Source of the DNA: Hydrogenophaga crocea | Lineage (GTDB): Bacteria > Pseudomonadota > Gammaproteobacteria > Burkholderiales > Burkholderiaceae_C | Assembly: GCF_011388215.1 (NCBI RefSeq) | Contig: NZ_CP049989.1 | Coordinates: 186,001 to 250,000, forward strand | Reading direction: 5' to 3' | DNA length: 64,000 nt | In this document: positions 52,480-61,187 of the stretch, piece after piece | Numbering within the stretch: position 1 is the stretch's first letter | Layout of the letters: the number at the start of each line of letters is the position of its first letter | Position numbers and translations under genes: made by a program | The notes under the pieces: model-generated | Database searches by the model: none | What the model was told of the DNA's origin: nothing | The model's input: the letters and a program-made list of their open reading frames with translations, nothing else

Positions 52480-53184
52480 ACTCCACTCGTTGCGTTATTG
52501 GACACCGGCTTGGAGACTTTATCGTTGAATCGAGCAGAGGTGCTGGCGATGCATTTGGCAGCGGCAGCGGGGATTGACGCAGTCCGGGTTAGGCTGCTCA
52601 ATCCGGTGCAGCGGCCTATTCTCGTTGGCGAGCGCTTTGACCGTACTGAGGTGGGCGAGCGCCGTCCGTTCCTGTCTGCACGTAGCCTGCTCCTAGCCCA
52701 CGGGCGTGATGACGTCGGGCCCCTTGACCTGCTGCAAGCGATGCGCGTGCATTGCAGGGATCATTCCGGTGACGCTAGTCAGCTATGGCAGCGTCTCGTT
52801 TTCATGCGGCTGATCTGTCAGCCGGGTAACGATTTGCGAAAAATCGGATTCCTTTATGCCGGTCATGGGCGTTGGCGTCTTGCGCCCGCGTACGGCTTGC
52901 GCCTTTATCCGGCTTTCGAGCCAAACGATGAGGCGGTGGCGAGCGGGAGTCCCCGGCTTACTTTGAAGGAGCTCATGGTGAGGGCGGAGGAGTTCGGGCT
53001 TGGCCCTGATCAGGCTCGGTGGCACCTCAGTCGCCAGCTGAACAGCCTCGGACGCTGGAAGACTATGGCCTCGCAGTTTTTCGTTCACATGAGCGCACTG
53101 GATATCGTGCTGCTCGAGCCAGCGATACACAACTCGTTGGTCGATGGTGCGCGCTTGCTGAGGGTGTTCCCGAGTTCGACCTGA
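52480..53184 (+). pseudogene. HipA-like kinase C-terminal fragment
   Basis: The sequence reads like the C-terminal part of a HipA toxin kinase: LSLNRAEVLAMHLAAAAGID, LVGERFDR, RLVFMRLICQ and GHGRWRLAPAYGL are the family landmarks. The N-terminal half is missing, and the catalytic NDDHxxN segment has decayed to GNDLRKIGF, losing the catalytic His and Asp. The initiation sequence is also missing (the frame runs out of the response regulator remnant). No HipB antitoxin is nearby. Inactive. Confidence 0.7.
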
Positions 53185-53239
53185 CCGTAGCGACGTCCTC
53201 GTGGCCTGAACATGCTTTAGCCACTATCTGTATCGACAA

Positions 53240-53399
53240 AAGCGCCGGGTAGAGAGAAACCAGCGCCAAAGCAGGGCAAGGGGGCTGCTAGCTGTATTTC
53301 GGAGAAGTGAGAGACGGGGTGCCATCGGCCGCAACCCCGCACCGCGCCTAGCGTTCGAACAATAAAAAAGCCCCTGCACTGCAGGGGCCTCAGACTCGC
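53240..53399. repeat. Hairpin-bearing dispersed repeat, copy C at the tRNA-Ser
   Basis: From GAGAGAAACC onward this segment resembles copies A and B. The close match is the last 85 bp, from GCAACCCCGCACC through the terminator hairpin to the tRNA 3' end. The upstream part is much more diverged. It is the putative founder locus, because here the shared bases border a complete tRNA gene. Confidence 0.6.
53364..53388 (-). terminator. Rho-independent terminator of tRNA-Ser
   Basis: Read on the minus strand: a perfect nine-bp stem (GCCCCTGCA / TGCAGGGGC) with a minimal loop, followed by six T residues, ending about 12 bp downstream of the tRNA CCA. This same hairpin recurs at 6224-6242 and 25557-25575 without an intact tRNA beside it. 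Confidence 0.85.
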
Positions 53400-53491
53400 T
53401 GGCGGAGAGAGAGGGATTCGAACCCTCGATACAGGAGAACCTGTATGCCGGATTTCGAATCCGGTGCATTCGACCACTCTGCCATCTCTCC
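53400..53491 (-). tRNA. tRNA-Ser (CGA)
   Basis: A 92-nt class II tRNA on the minus strand. Acceptor stem GGAGAGA pairs with TCTCTCC, followed by discriminator G and an encoded CCA (53400-53402). The anticodon stem CCGGA/TCCGG holds the loop TTCGAAA, i.e. anticodon CGA (codon UCG). A long variable arm (CATACAGGTTCTCCTGTAT, with AGG/CCT pairing) and T loop GGTTCGAATCC confirm serine. Its 3' side faces the accessory region, the usual place for island insertion. Confidence 0.95.
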
Positions 53492-53590
53492 GTGTCGAAG
53501 CCCGCGATTCTAGCAGGCTGAAGACCCGGGTTCGCACGGCCCGCGCACGCCGCTTGCCAGTGCGACAATGCGCCGACTTCCAGCCCCTAC

Positions 53591-55024
53591 ATGCTCGTCG
53601 ACACCCAACCCGCCACGCACCAGCACGCGCCAGCCGCCCCCGAGGTGCGCGACGCCTGGGTCAATGCCCAGCTCATTGGCGTCTTGATGGATCACCTCGG
53701 GCCGACGGTGCTGGCCTCGGCGGTCTTCGTGCCGGTGCTGGCCATGCTCATGTACGGCGAGGTCTGGACGCCGGGCCTGGCGCTCTGGGTCCTGGCGATG
53801 CTGGCCATGCTGGGCTTTCGCTACCACCTCATCGGCCTGTACCGTCTGCGGCACGACAGCGTCGAAGGCCCGCAGCGGCAGCAGTTCATCGACCGTTACC
53901 GCTGGACCTGGCCCGCCGCCGCCGTGCTCTGGAGCGTGCCCGTGGCCCTGAGCTACCTGCAGGCCGATTTCATCACCCAGTTCGCGTGCGCGCTGCTGGT
54001 GCTGGGCCAGGGCCTGCTCACGCTCAACGCCTACAGCGCCTACCTGCCGGTCTACCGCACCTACACGCACGGCCTCGCGGGCTCGGTGCTGGTGGGGCTG
54101 CTGGTGGGCGCCTTCCTGCACATGCACCAGCCCGACGTGGTGCGCTCCACGGCCATCTTCATGCTGCTGCTGCTGTCGTTCTGGTTCCTGCTGCTCATGG
54201 CCGGCGCGCGGCTGCACCAGGTGCACCGATCGAGCTTTGAGCTGCAGTTCTCCAACCAGGAACTGATCGACTCGCTGACCCTGCAGACGCGCGCCTCGCT
54301 GCGGGCCGTGTCCACCAAGAACCGGTTTCTGGCCTCGGCCGCGCACGACCTGCGCCAGCCGGTGCACGCGCTGAGCCTGTACGCCGACTGGCTCGCGAGC
54401 GAGCCCGAGATGGCGCGCGACATCGCGCCGCGCATCCTGCAGTCCACGCGCGCCATCAACGAGCTGTTCGACTCGCTGTTCGACCTCACGCGCATCGACG
54501 CGGGCAACTACAAGGTGCGCCTGCAGCATGTGGAGGTGCAGAAGCTGTTCGCCGACCTGCGGCTGCAGTTCGAGCCCGTGGCCTCGGGCAAGCAGCTGCA
54601 ACTGCGCACGCGCGCCCACCCGATCACGCTGTGGTCCGATCCGGTGGTGCTGCGCCGCATTCTCGGCAATCTGGTGTCGAACGCCTTGCGCCACACCCAG
54701 CGCGGTGGCGTGCTGATTGCCTTGCGCCAGCGCAAGGACATGGTGGTCTTCGAGGTCTGGGACTCGGGCGTGGGCATCGCACGCGAGCACCAGCAGGCGA
54801 TCTTCCAGGAGTTCTTCCGGGTGTCGCAGCACCAGGGCACCGAGGACAGCCTGGGCCTGGGGCTCACCATCGTGTCCAAGCTGGCGGCGCTCATGGGCTA
54901 CCAGCTTGCGCTGCAGTCGGAGGCGAACCGGGGCAGCGTGTTCCGCGTGATGCTGCCGGCCTACACGCAGCAGGCACCGGGCGAACAGCCCCAGCCCACC
55001 ATCATCCAGGCCAGCGCGGCCTGA
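53591..55024 (+). CDS. Sensor histidine kinase, six-helix membrane sensor
   Basis: A 477-aa kinase. About six membrane helices fill residues 35-215. The dimerisation H-box FLASAAHDLRQPVHALSLYA is followed by the N-box NLVSNALRHT, a G1 box WDSGVGIA and G2 GLGLTIVSKLAALM; all ATP-binding elements are intact. The H-D-L-R-Q-P form belongs to the hybrid/orphan kinases paired with NarL-type regulators. The convergent NarL-type regulator at 55060 is the likely partner, although convergence is unusual for a pair. Confidence 0.85.
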   Translation: MLVDTQPATHQHAPAAPEVRDAWVNAQLIGVLMDHLGPTVLASAVFVPVLAMLMYGEVWTPGLALWVLAMLAMLGFRYHLIGLYRLRHDSVEGPQRQQFIDRYRWTWPAAAVLWSVPVALSYLQADFITQFACALLVLGQGLLTLNAYSAYLPVYRTYTHGLAGSVLVGLLVGAFLHMHQPDVVRSTAIFMLLLLSFWFLLLMAGARLHQVHRSSFELQFSNQELIDSLTLQTRASLRAVSTKNRFLASAAHDLRQPVHALSLYADWLASEPEMARDIAPRILQSTRAINELFDSLFDLTRIDAGNYKVRLQHVEVQKLFADLRLQFEPVASGKQLQLRTRAHPITLWSDPVVLRRILGNLVSNALRHTQRGGVLIALRQRKDMVVFEVWDSGVGIAREHQQAIFQEFFRVSQHQGTEDSLGLGLTIVSKLAALMGYQLALQSEANRGSVFRVMLPAYTQQAPGEQPQPTIIQASAA

Positions 55025-55059
55025 GGCAGCCCCGGGGCTGCGGCGCAGGTTCGTTCAGC

Positions 55060-55653
55060 TCAAAGATCGAGCAGGCCGGCGGTGCGGGCCAGGTGGCTGG
55101 CCTGCGAGCGGCTCTTCACGTTGAGGCGGCGGAACAAACGCCACAGGTGCACCTTCACCGTGTGTTCGCTGATCTGCAGTTGTTCGGCGATGTCGCGGTT
55201 GGACAGGCCGCGGTCGAGCATGACCAACAGCTGTTTCTGGCGCTTGGACAGCTTTTCGGGAATGGTGGGAGCGTTCTCGTCCTCGATCTCGTCGGCGAGG
55301 AATTCGCGCAGCACCTTGGCGATCTGGGCTGCGCCCGCGGATTTCTCGACGTAGGCATCGGCGCCGGCTTCGCGCGCGAGGTCTTCGTAGTCGGAAGAAG
55401 GCGAGGCCGACAGCACGATGAGCGAGGCGTCGGGCAGCATCTGGCGGATCTCGCGCACGCCGGACACGCCGTTGGTGTCGGGCAGCTTGAGGTCCAGGCA
55501 CACGAGTTCGGGCTCGCCATGTTCGGCGATGGCCTTGCTCACCGAGGCCAGCCGCTCGAGTTCGACGACCTGGGTCGAGGCGCGCAGGCGGCGCAGCAAC
55601 ATGACCACGGCCTCGCGCATCAGCGGATGATCGTCAATGACAAAAATACTCAT
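55060..55653 (-). CDS. NarL/LuxR-type response regulator
   Basis: A 197-aa regulator. Receiver: FVIDDHPLMREAV (acidic pocket), LDLKLPDTNG (phospho-Asp), VLSAS and VEKSAG (Lys). The C-terminal LuxR HTH is complete: LSKRQKQLLVMLDRGLSNRD, then IAEQLQISEHTVKVHLWRLF. Its stop lies 35 bp from the stop of the kinase gene at 53591, opposite strand. Likely phosphorylated by that kinase. Confidence 0.88.
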   Translation of the reverse strand: MSIFVIDDHPLMREAVVMLLRRLRASTQVVELERLASVSKAIAEHGEPELVCLDLKLPDTNGVSGVREIRQMLPDASLIVLSASPSSDYEDLAREAGADAYVEKSAGAAQIAKVLREFLADEIEDENAPTIPEKLSKRQKQLLVMLDRGLSNRDIAEQLQISEHTVKVHLWRLFRRLNVKSRSQASHLARTAGLLDL

Positions 55654-55799
55654 GTCGCAGGGCGCACTTCATGATTTGGACTGACAGCGCAGCATAAAGG
55701 CATAACTGTCGTTTGGCGAGGGCGGCAATCCCCCGAAAGAGGGCGCGCGCTCGGCGGGCCGGGCGTGCAGCGCCGCGGAGCGGGGGATTGTGACCCAAT

Positions 55800-57101
55800 T
55801 CAGGCGCCGGCCTCCCGCAATGCCTTGAGCGCAATCGTGACGCCTTCCACATCATCGGGTGCGATCAACTGTTGCGCCATTGCATCGAGCGCAACAGATC
55901 CCTCCCGCTGCAGGCGGGCCATGGCCTGGGCGGCGTCGCGCGGCGCGGCGAAGCCGCGGCTTTGCAGCAACACCGCGCCCTTGGCATCGGTGAGCTTGAA
56001 ATAGAACTGACCGTCCTTCTCGCGGTACTGCTTGAAGGCCGGCAGTGCCGCCTTGGCGGCCTTGGCCGGGCCGCCGGACGGCGCGGCCTGGCGGTCGAGC
56101 GGGCGCAGGCCCACGGCGTGGCGCAGGCGCTGGGTGAAGGGGGTGGCGATGGCGCGGGCCTTCTCGGCCCCCATGCGCAGGGTCTGTTCGATGCGCGCCG
56201 GATCCTGGATCAGCGCGTCGTAGACCTCGCGCAAGGGCGCGATCTCGCGGTCCAGGCGCTCGAAGAGCCGCTGCTTGGCCTCGCCCCAGGCGATGCCCTC
56301 GGCATAGGCCTTGGCCAGGGCGGCGGTCTCGTCGGCGCTCGCGAAGGCCTGGTAGAGCTGGAACAGCGCCGAGCCCTCGGTGGCCTTGGGTTCGCCGGGT
56401 GCGCGCGAGTCGGTCACGATGCCCATGATGAGCTTGCGCAGTTGCTCGCGCGGCACGAACAGGGGGATAGTGTTGTCGTAGCTCTTGCTCATCTTGCGGC
56501 CGTCCAGGCCGGGCAGCGTGGCCACCTGCTCCTCGATGACCGCCTCCGGCAGCGTGAAGTGCTCGCCATAGAGGTGGTTGAAGCTCGAGGCCATGTCGCG
56601 CGCCATCTCGATGTGCTGGATCTGGTCGCGCCCCACGGGTACCTGGTGGGCGTTGAACATCAGGATGTCGGCCGCCATCAGCACGGGGTACATGAACAGG
56701 CCCGCGGTCACGCCGTCGTCGGGCTCGGCACCCGCTTCGTGGTTCTTGTCGACCGCAGCCTTGTAGGCGTGCGCGCGGTTGAGCAGGCCTTTGCCGGTCA
56801 CGCAGGTGAGCATCCAGGTGAGCTCGGGGATCTCGGGGATGTCGGACTGGCGGTAGAAGGTGACCTTCTCGGGGTCGAGCCCGCAGGCCAGCCAGGTGGC
56901 CGCGATCTCCAGCGTGGAGCGTTGCACGCGCGCCGGGTCGCCGCTGGTCTTGATCAGCGCGTGGTAGTCGGCGAGAAAGTAGAAGCTCTCGACGTTGTCC
57001 AGGCGGCTGGCGCGCACCGTGGGCCGGATGGCGCCCACGTAGTTGCCCAGGTGGGGCGTGCCCGAGGTGGTGATGCCGGTGAGGACGCGTTGCGTTTTCA
57101 T
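55800..57101 (-). CDS. trpS: Tryptophanyl-tRNA synthetase with C-terminal YegP-like (DUF1508) extension
   Basis: A 433-aa class I synthetase (the family is usually about 335). The HIGH-like motif reads PHLGNYVG, and KMSKS is exact (DGRKMSKSYDNTIPLF). Residues 1-340 cover the whole enzyme. After a Pro/Ala linker, residues 355-403 (FKQYREKDGQFYFKLTDAKG, then VLLQSRGFAAPRDAAQAMAR) resemble a single YegP/DUF1508 beta-alpha unit, followed by a 30-residue helix. Start at MKTQRVLTGITTSG (57101); the frame is open another 48 bp. It charges tRNA-Trp in the cytoplasm. The extension is the unusual part. Confidence 0.92.
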   Translation of the reverse strand: MKTQRVLTGITTSGTPHLGNYVGAIRPTVRASRLDNVESFYFLADYHALIKTSGDPARVQRSTLEIAATWLACGLDPEKVTFYRQSDIPEIPELTWMLTCVTGKGLLNRAHAYKAAVDKNHEAGAEPDDGVTAGLFMYPVLMAADILMFNAHQVPVGRDQIQHIEMARDMASSFNHLYGEHFTLPEAVIEEQVATLPGLDGRKMSKSYDNTIPLFVPREQLRKLIMGIVTDSRAPGEPKATEGSALFQLYQAFASADETAALAKAYAEGIAWGEAKQRLFERLDREIAPLREVYDALIQDPARIEQTLRMGAEKARAIATPFTQRLRHAVGLRPLDRQAAPSGGPAKAAKAALPAFKQYREKDGQFYFKLTDAKGAVLLQSRGFAAPRDAAQAMARLQREGSVALDAMAQQLIAPDDVEGVTIALKALREAGA

Positions 57102-57112
57102 GGGGAGCGGGT

Positions 57113-57781
57113 TCAGAGCAGGAGCAGTCGCACGGGGGTGAGCAGCCATTCAATGGCGGTGCCCGTGAGGGTCATGAGCGGGCGCAGCCAGTAGTCGCCC
57201 ACGAGGCCGGTGACCACGAGGGCCAGCACGATGAAAAAACCGTAGGGCTCCACGCGCGACACGGCCACGGCCTGCTTCCAGGGCAGCAGGCCCACGAGGA
57301 TGCGGCCGCCGTCGAGCGGGGGCAGCGGGAACAGGTTGAAGGCGAACATCACGAGGTTGACCGTGACGCCCGCACGGCCCATGTCGAGCCAGAAGCGTTC
57401 GCTCACGCCGAGTGCGATCAGCACATAGACCAGCAGCACCCAGCCGATGGCCTGCACCAGGTTCGAGGCCGGGCCGGCGAGCGCGACCCAGATCATGTCG
57501 CGCTTGGGGTTGCGCAGCCGCCCGAAGTTGACCGGCACCGGCTTGGCGTAGCCGAACAGGAACGCGCCCGCCGTGGCGAAGTACAGCAGCAGCGGCATGG
57601 CGATGGTGCCCAGCGGATCGATGTGCTTGACCGGGTTGAGCGTGACGCGGCCGAGCTGCCAGGCCGTGGGGTCGCCGAAGTGGCGCGCCACGTAGCCGTG
57701 CGCCGCTTCGTGCAGCGTGATGGCGAACAGCACCGGGATGGCGTAGAGGGTGACCGTCTGGACGATGAGGGCGAAATCCAT
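57113..57781 (-). CDS. M50-family site-2 metalloprotease
   Basis: A 222-aa membrane zinc protease of the short bacterial M50B type. The zinc motif HEAAH lies in ITLHEAAHGYVARHFGD (about 23-39), and the third ligand Asp in AFNLFPLPPLDGGRIL. Four to five membrane segments enclose the active site. It would cleave membrane-embedded substrates. It is not an RseP homologue: no PDZ domain. It sits 11 bp downstream of trpS on the same strand order (trpS lies further left), in a conserved housekeeping block. Confidence 0.9.
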   Translation of the reverse strand: MDFALIVQTVTLYAIPVLFAITLHEAAHGYVARHFGDPTAWQLGRVTLNPVKHIDPLGTIAMPLLLYFATAGAFLFGYAKPVPVNFGRLRNPKRDMIWVALAGPASNLVQAIGWVLLVYVLIALGVSERFWLDMGRAGVTVNLVMFAFNLFPLPPLDGGRILVGLLPWKQAVAVSRVEPYGFFIVLALVVTGLVGDYWLRPLMTLTGTAIEWLLTPVRLLLL

Positions 57782-57805
57782 GCGTGGATTGTCCCAGACG
57801 CAGGA

Positions 57806-58441
57806 TCAGAGCCCGAGCGGCGCGAGCGCGCCCTGGCCTTCGCGCACCACCTCGGGCTCGCCGCCCGTGCCCATGGGCACGAGGTCGAGCACGGTGGTGG
57901 GTTCGAGCGCGCAGGCGCCGGCGTCGATCACGGCGTCGATCTCGTGCTGCAGCCGCTCGCGGATGGCCTCGGGGTCGTTGAGCGGGTGCTCGTCGCCAGG
58001 GAGGATCAGCGTGGTGGCCAGCAGCGGCGCGCCGTGCAGTTGCAGCAGGTCGAGCAGCGCGCGGTGCTCGGGCACGCGCAGGCCGATGGTCTTGCGCGAG
58101 GGGTGGCTCACGCGGCGCGGCACTTCCTTGCTGGCTTCGAGGATGAAGGTGTAGGGGCCGGGCGTGGCGAGCTTGAGCAGGCGGTACTGGCGGTTGTCCA
58201 CCTTGGCGTAGCTCGCGAGCTCGCTGAGGTCGCGGCACAGCAGCGTGAGGTGGTGCTTGTCGTCGACCTCGCGGATGCGGCGCAGCCGGTCGGCCGCGGC
58301 CTTGTCGTCGAGCTGGCAGGCCAGCGCGTAGCTCGAATCGGTGGGCACGGCGATGACGCCGCCGCGCTCGAGCAGCGATACCGCCTGCTTGAGCAGGCGC
58401 GGCTGAGGGTTGTCGGGGTGCACGCTGAACAGCTGCGACAT
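57806..58441 (-). CDS. YciO/Sua5-family protein (threonylcarbamoyl-AMP synthase-like)
   Basis: A 211-aa YrdC-like protein. ERGGVIAVPTDSSYALACQL is the RNA/nucleotide-binding lead and KHHLTLLCRDLSELASYAKV and TPGPYTFILEAS are the YciO/YrdC signature. The family makes threonylcarbamoyl-AMP for tRNA t6A37; YciO paralogues have weaker activity. By length (about 206-211) and sequence it is closer to YciO than to TsaC. It follows an EamA transporter gene by three bp. Confidence 0.88.
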   Translation of the reverse strand: MSQLFSVHPDNPQPRLLKQAVSLLERGGVIAVPTDSSYALACQLDDKAAADRLRRIREVDDKHHLTLLCRDLSELASYAKVDNRQYRLLKLATPGPYTFILEASKEVPRRVSHPSRKTIGLRVPEHRALLDLLQLHGAPLLATTLILPGDEHPLNDPEAIRERLQHEIDAVIDAGACALEPTTVLDLVPMGTGGEPEVVREGQGALAPLGL

Positions 58442-58444
58442 GGC

Positions 58445-59353
58445 TCAATCCTCCGGCGGTGCGATGGGCAGCGAACGGCTGCGGGTGGCGCGCCAGCCGC
58501 TCACCGCGCCGCACAGCACGATGAGGGCGATGCCGGTGAGCTCCACCGTCCCCGGCACGTGGGCGAACACCAGCCAGCCGAACACCATGGCGAAGGCGAT
58601 CTGCGCATACAGGTACGGCGACAGGGTGGAGGCCGGCGCGCGCTGGAACGCCATGATGAGCATCAGGTGGCCCACCGTGCCCATGCTGCCCACGAGCACC
58701 AGCAGGCCGAAGGTGCGCGCGTCGGGAATGGCCTGCCACACGAAGGGCAGCAGCGCGCTCGACACGAGTGCGCCCACCCAGCCGGTGTAGAGGTGCATGG
58801 TCAGCGGGTCTTCGGTGCGGGCCATGCGCGCGGTGAGGATCTGGAACCAGGCGCTCATGAACACCATGGTCAGGGGCAGGATGCTCGCCCAGCCGATGTC
58901 CTCGCCCTCGGGCCGCACCACCAGCAGCACGCCCGCGAAACCGCCCGCCACCAGGGCCCATTGCCAGGCCGACACGCGCTCGCGCAGCACGGTGGCGCCC
59001 AGCAGCGTCACGGCCAGCGGCGTGAACATGAGAATGGCCGTGAACTCGCCCACCGGCATCTGCTGCAGCGCCACCACGCCCATGAGGCTGAGCGAGAGCA
59101 ACAGCGCGCCGCGCAGCAGCTGGAAGCGCGGGTGCGCGGTGCGCCAGGCGGCGCGCCCGCGCAGCGGCAACAGCACCGCCGTGGTGGCCACGGCATGGAA
59201 CAGGTAGCGGAACCACACGATCATGAGCACCGGCATCACGGCGCCCACCAATTTGACGGTGGTGTCGAGCAGGCCGAAGCAGGCCGTGGCCGCGACCGCC
59301 AGGCCGATGCCGGCGAGCGTGCGGGTCGGAAGCAGGGCGGCGGCGGTGTTCAT
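58445..59353 (-). CDS. EamA/DMT-family transporter (copy 1)
   Basis: A 302-aa drug/metabolite-type transporter with ten hydrophobic segments in two EamA repeats. ALAATACFGLL-like start, MVFMSAWFQILTARMARTED and YAQIAFAMVFGWLVFAHVPG are diagnostic for the subgroup. The start MNTAAALLP at 59353 is chosen because the frame runs on into the neighbouring gene. It is a paralogue of the next gene (about two thirds identical by eye), an evident tandem duplication. Confidence 0.85.
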   Translation of the reverse strand: MNTAAALLPTRTLAGIGLAVAATACFGLLDTTVKLVGAVMPVLMIVWFRYLFHAVATTAVLLPLRGRAAWRTAHPRFQLLRGALLLSLSLMGVVALQQMPVGEFTAILMFTPLAVTLLGATVLRERVSAWQWALVAGGFAGVLLVVRPEGEDIGWASILPLTMVFMSAWFQILTARMARTEDPLTMHLYTGWVGALVSSALLPFVWQAIPDARTFGLLVLVGSMGTVGHLMLIMAFQRAPASTLSPYLYAQIAFAMVFGWLVFAHVPGTVELTGIALIVLCGAVSGWRATRSRSLPIAPPED

Positions 59354-59367
59354 GCTTGGGGGGCGGC

Positions 59368-60270
59368 TCAGGCCTCGGGCGCGTCCACGGGCAGGCGCTG
59401 CTCGCGCGCCGTGAGCCAGCTCGCGCTGGCGCCGCACACCACGATGAGCGCGATGCCCGCGAGCTCGAGCGCGCCCGGCACATGGTGGTAGACCACCCAG
59501 CCGCACAGCATGGCGAAGCCGATCTGCGTGTACAGGAAGGGCGAGAGCGTGGACGCCGGCGCGCGCTGGAACGCGAGGATCAGCAGGAAGTGGCCCACCG
59601 TGCCCATGAGCCCGACCAGGCACAGCTGCGCGAGCGTGCGCGCGTCGGGCACGGCCTGCCACACGAAGGGCAGCGCTGCGCTGGCCACCAGGGCACCGAC
59701 CCAGCCGGTGTAGAAGTGCAGGGTCATCGGGTCTTCGGTGCGGGCCATGCGCGCGGTGAGGATCTGGAACCAGGCATAGAGGAACACCAGGGTGAGCGGG
59801 ATCAGCGCGGCCCAGCCCACCACGCCGGCCCCCGGCCGCACCACCAGCAGCGCGCCCGCGAAGCCGCCCGCCACCAGCAGCCAGCGCAAGGGCTTCACGC
59901 GCTCGCCCAGGAACAGCGCGGCCAGCAGCGTCACGGCCAGCGGCGTGACCATGACGATGGCGGTGAACTCGCCCACGGGCATGTACTGCACCGCGAGGAA
60001 GGACATGCCGCTCACCGACAGCAGCAACAGGCCGCGCAGCAGCTGGAAGCGCGGGTGTTCGGTGCGCCAGAGCGAGCGCCCGCGCAGCGGCAGCATCACG
60101 GCCGTGACCGCCACGGCGTGGAAGGCGTAGCGGAACCACACCGCGAGCAGCACCGAGACCACCGCGCCCACCACCTTCACCGTGGTGTCGAGCACCGCGA
60201 AGCAGGCGGTGGCCGCGACGAGGAAGCCGATGCCGGCGAGCGCCTGGCCAGGCCGTGGGGCGATGGCCAT
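59368..60270 (-). CDS. EamA/DMT-family transporter (copy 2)
   Basis: A 300-aa paralogue of copy 1: LVAATACFAVLDTTVKVVGA, FLYAWFQILTARMARTEDPM, TQIGFAMLCGWVVYHHVPGA. Ten membrane helices. The start MAIAPRPG overlaps the stop of the PHP phosphatase gene (TGATG), so the two are translationally coupled. Fifteen bp separate it from copy 1. Substrate unknown (DMT proteins export amino acids or metabolites). Confidence 0.85.
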   Translation of the reverse strand: MAIAPRPGQALAGIGFLVAATACFAVLDTTVKVVGAVVSVLLAVWFRYAFHAVAVTAVMLPLRGRSLWRTEHPRFQLLRGLLLLSVSGMSFLAVQYMPVGEFTAIVMVTPLAVTLLAALFLGERVKPLRWLLVAGGFAGALLVVRPGAGVVGWAALIPLTLVFLYAWFQILTARMARTEDPMTLHFYTGWVGALVASAALPFVWQAVPDARTLAQLCLVGLMGTVGHFLLILAFQRAPASTLSPFLYTQIGFAMLCGWVVYHHVPGALELAGIALIVVCGASASWLTAREQRLPVDAPEA

Positions 60271-61124
60271 CAATGGACCCGCTCGGCCAGCAGCGACCAC
60301 ACCGGCGTCACGCTGCCGGGCAGGTCGGGCAGCTTGCCCAGGTCGGTGTGGCTTTCGTCGGGGCTGTGGAAATCGCTGCCGCGCGAAGCGGCCAGGCCGA
60401 ACTCGGCGCAGAAGCCCGCGTACTTGGCGTACTCGGACGTGCTGTGCGCGCCCGTGACCACCTCGCACGCCTGGCCGCCGTGCTGCCTGAACTCGGAGAA
60501 CAGCGCGTACTCCTCGGTGGGCGTGAACTTGTAGCGGCCCGGGTGGGCGATCACGGCCACGCCGCCCGCGCCCGTGATCCAGCGCACCGCGTCGCCGAGC
60601 GCGGCCCAGCGGTGCGGCACGAAGCCGGGCTTGCCCTCGGTGAGGTACTTGCGGAACACCTCGGGCACGTCGCGGCACACGCCGCTGTCGACCAGGTGGC
60701 GCGCGAAGTGCGAACGCGAGATCAGGTCGGGGTTGCCCACGTAGCGCAAGGCCCCTTCGAATGCGCCCTTGATGCCCACCTGGGCCAGGCCGTCGGCCAT
60801 TTCGCGTGCGCGCTGCTCGCGCCCGCCGCGCGTGGCGCGCAGGCCATCGAGCAGGGCCGCGTTGCCGGGGTCCATGCCCAGGCCCACGATGTGGACCGTG
60901 GTGCCCGCGAAGGTCACCGAGATCTCGACGCCCGTGAGGTAGGGCAGGCCCAGGTCGCGCGCCGCGGCCATGGCGCGGTGCTGACCGCCGAGCTCGTCGT
61001 GGTCGGTCAGGGCCCAGAGCTCCACGCCGTTGTCCTTGGCGCGCGCGGCCAGCACCTCGGGTTCGAGCGTGCCGTCCGAGAGGGTGGAATGGCAGTGCAG
61101 GTCGGCGTTGAGCAAGGGGTTCAC
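60270..61124 (-). CDS. PHP-domain phosphatase, probable 3',5'-nucleoside bisphosphate phosphatase (RNase AM-like)
   Basis: A 284-aa PHP-fold metal-dependent phosphatase. DLHCHSTLSDG (metal His/Asp cluster, about 8-18), ALTDHDELGGQHRA and GVEISV, and late SRGSDFHSP are the PHP metal motifs. Known homologues (YciV/TrpH) hydrolyse pAp-type nucleotides and act on RNA 5' ends. It sits between ppc and a transporter, an arrangement common in this lineage. Confidence 0.87.
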   Translation of the reverse strand: MNPLLNADLHCHSTLSDGTLEPEVLAARAKDNGVELWALTDHDELGGQHRAMAAARDLGLPYLTGVEISVTFAGTTVHIVGLGMDPGNAALLDGLRATRGGREQRAREMADGLAQVGIKGAFEGALRYVGNPDLISRSHFARHLVDSGVCRDVPEVFRKYLTEGKPGFVPHRWAALGDAVRWITGAGGVAVIAHPGRYKFTPTEEYALFSEFRQHGGQACEVVTGAHSTSEYAKYAGFCAEFGLAASRGSDFHSPDESHTDLGKLPDLPGSVTPVWSLLAERVH

Positions 61125-61187
61125 CCGGGCGATTTTAGGTGCCGCGCCATGTCCCCGCTGTCGCCGTTGTCACCGCAGCGGTCCCGC

